From contig NZ_KB897908.1 in the NCBI RefSeq assembly GCF_000377205.1, positions 124,001 to 188,000 on the forward strand: 64,000 nt of DNA. Direction: 5' to 3'. The notes under the pieces are model-generated. The model had not been told where the DNA came from. It saw only the letters and a program-made list of their open reading frames with translations, and ran no database searches. The position numbers and the translations under genes are program-made. Of this stretch, positions 62,693 to 64,000 are shown in pieces; position 1 is the first letter of the stretch; each line of letters starts with the position of its first letter. Source of the DNA: Thioalkalivibrio sp. ALJ3. GTDB taxonomy: Bacteria > Pseudomonadota > Gammaproteobacteria > Ectothiorhodospirales > Ectothiorhodospiraceae.

Positions 62693-64000
62693 ATGGCTGG
62701 AGCGAAGATCGCGGCGGTAGAACCCAAGGGTGTCGAGCTCAAGAAGGGGGAGGAGTACTACTTCTGCCGCTGCGGGCGATCAAAGGACCAGCCGTTCTGT
62801 GACGGCTCGCACGAGGGTACGGGGCTTGAGCCCATCGCCTTTACTCCCAAGGAAGACGGCGAGGCGTTTCTTTGCCAGTGCAAGCAGTCGGGTGATCTTC
62901 CGTATTGCGACGGCACGCACCAGCAGTTCGACGAGGACGATATTGGCACCGAGCCGGAGTCAAAGGGCGAATCGGACCAGGATGAAGGTAACGAGGCGCC
63001 GGACCCGAGCAATACCGAGACGGAGCCGCATGTCGAGTTGATCCATCGCATGGCCCGTTCGGGGCTGGACGAGGTGGGCCACTACGGGCCGACGGTGGCG
63101 ATGGGCGTTCCGCGCAGCCGGCTCCCGATCTGGGACGACCTGCAACTGCTGGTGGCGCAGCTGGCGAGCCGGCCGCTGCCGGACGGCGCGCCGGTCGAGA
63201 CGGGCCTGGTGATTGGGCCGGAGGCCAAGCGGCCGCTGCAACTGGATATCCCGATGCTGGTGTCGGATATGAGCTTTGGCGCGTTGTCGCGCGAGGCGAA
63301 GATTGCGCTGGCGCGCGGCGCGGAGCAGGCCGGCACGGGGATCTGCTCCGGCGAGGGTGGGATGCTCGACGCCGAACAAGCGGAGAACTCGCGCTATCTG
63401 TTCGAATTGGGCCCGGCACGGTTTGGCTATTCCGAAGAGGTGCTGGAACAGGTGCAGGCCTTCCACTTCAAGGCCGGTCAGGCGGCCAAAACGGGCGTCG
63501 GCGGTGTGCTGCCGGGGGCGAAGGTGAGTGACGAGATCGCTCGGGTGCGCGGGATCGACGCGGGACAGGATGCGCTCTCTCCGCCGAGCCTGGACGGGTT
63601 CGAGACGCCCTCGGATTATCGTCGATTTGCGGCCGAGGTACGGGAAAAGACCGGGGGCATTCCCGTCGGCTTCAAGCTGTCGGCCAACCATATCGAGGCG
63701 GATCTGGCCTTTGCCCTGGAGGCGGGGGCGGACTACGTGATCCTGGACGGTCGCGGTGGGGGGACCGGCGCCTCGCCCGCGCTGCTGCGCGATCACATCA
63801 GTGTGCCCACGATCCCGGCGCTGGGCCGTGCGCGGCGCTTCCTGGATGCCAATGGCGCCAGTGGCCGGGTCACGTTGCTGGTGACGGGTGGGCTGCGTAC
63901 ACCCGCAGACTTCGTGAAGGCCCTGGCGCTGGGGGCGGACGGCATTGCGCTGGCGAATGCCGCGATCCAGGCGGTGGGCTGTGTGGGTGCGCGGATCTGC
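62693..64000 (+). CDS. Dual CDGSH iron-sulfur / glutamate synthase-domain fusion, 3' end outside window
   Basis: Open from ATG 62693 (AAGGAG seven bases upstream) to the window end, 436 residues. Two CDGSH-type Fe-S sites: C25-x-C27, C36-DGS-H40 and C61-x-C63, C72-DGT-H76. An acidic linker (about 80-105) leads to an FMN-type glutamate synthase domain: DIPMLVSDMSFGALSREAK, EQAGTGICSGEGGM, DYVILDGRGGGTGASPALL and GRVTLLVTGGLRTP. A ferredoxin-like input to a flavin oxidoreductase is the natural reading. It is on the opposite strand from pdxH. Confidence 0.88.
   Translation, partial: MAGAKIAAVEPKGVELKKGEEYYFCRCGRSKDQPFCDGSHEGTGLEPIAFTPKEDGEAFLCQCKQSGDLPYCDGTHQQFDEDDIGTEPESKGESDQDEGNEAPDPSNTETEPHVELIHRMARSGLDEVGHYGPTVAMGVPRSRLPIWDDLQLLVAQLASRPLPDGAPVETGLVIGPEAKRPLQLDIPMLVSDMSFGALSREAKIALARGAEQAGTGICSGEGGMLDAEQAENSRYLFELGPARFGYSEEVLEQVQAFHFKAGQAAKTGVGGVLPGAKVSDEIARVRGIDAGQDALSPPSLDGFETPSDYRRFAAEVREKTGGIPVGFKLSANHIEADLAFALEAGADYVILDGRGGGTGASPALLRDHISVPTIPALGRARRFLDANGASGRVTLLVTGGLRTPADFVKALALGADGIALANAAIQAVGCVGARIC

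Overview
The window is a GC-rich chromosomal segment of a gammaproteobacterium. The evidence is the glgB/glgC/malQ block, pdxH, the tRNA genes with encoded CCA, and REP/REPIN-like palindromic repeats of the pseudomonad and Ectothiorhodospiraceae kind. A Thioalkalivibrio-like or related halophilic sulfur bacterium is possible, but I cannot fix the genus from sequence alone. Six regions follow each other.

(1) Positions 1-22180 are a surface-polysaccharide (O-antigen or exopolysaccharide) locus on the + strand. It has two PglK/MsbA-like ABC exporters, an O-antigen ligase/polymerase, four GT2 and five GT4 glycosyltransferases, two methyltransferases, three small P-loop kinases, a WbpV-like reductase/epimerase, galE and an unknown ParB-like protein. 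Many genes overlap by 4 bases. A block at about 10.8-14.3 kb is visibly AT-richer and looks transferred. (2) Positions 22190-26480 hold four type II toxin-antitoxin modules and one degenerate Mrr-like protein, with REPIN elements between the modules and a tandem REP array at the end. (3) Positions 26500-33250 are a glycogen/alpha-glucan block: glgB (minus), divergent from glgC, a GH57 glucanase and malQ.

(4) Two tRNA genes (Ser-UGA, Val-CAC) follow. tRNA-Val is the target of a 23-kb integrative island, bounded by a 102-bp direct repeat (33646-33747 and 56739-56840) with a tyrosine integrase at the right end. The island carries a DUF3987 protein, an excisionase-like HTH gene, a type I restriction-modification operon (hsdM-hsdS-hsdR), a run of integron-type gene cassettes with attC sites but no intI (a CALIN), a giant Avs-like STAND NTPase with an N-terminal Mrr nuclease domain, a highly structured GC-rich hairpin region and a replication-relaxation-like gene. 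Between hsdS and hsdR a GIY-YIG nuclease gene has been cut to 51 codons and is followed by three overlapping AT-richer genes: a minimal nucleotidyltransferase, an unknown small protein and a three-helix membrane protein. This is my best candidate for an undescribed defence module.

(5) Right of the island is a minus-strand operon of VOC, YCII, SRPBCC, AAC(3)-I-like GNAT, PhnB-like and DUF1428 proteins ending in an ECF sigma factor with a long C-terminal extension (ECF42-like). (6) The right end has tRNA-Ser(CGA) with a duplicated 3' end, pdxH, and the start of a dual-CDGSH/glutamate-synthase-domain fusion cut by the window edge.
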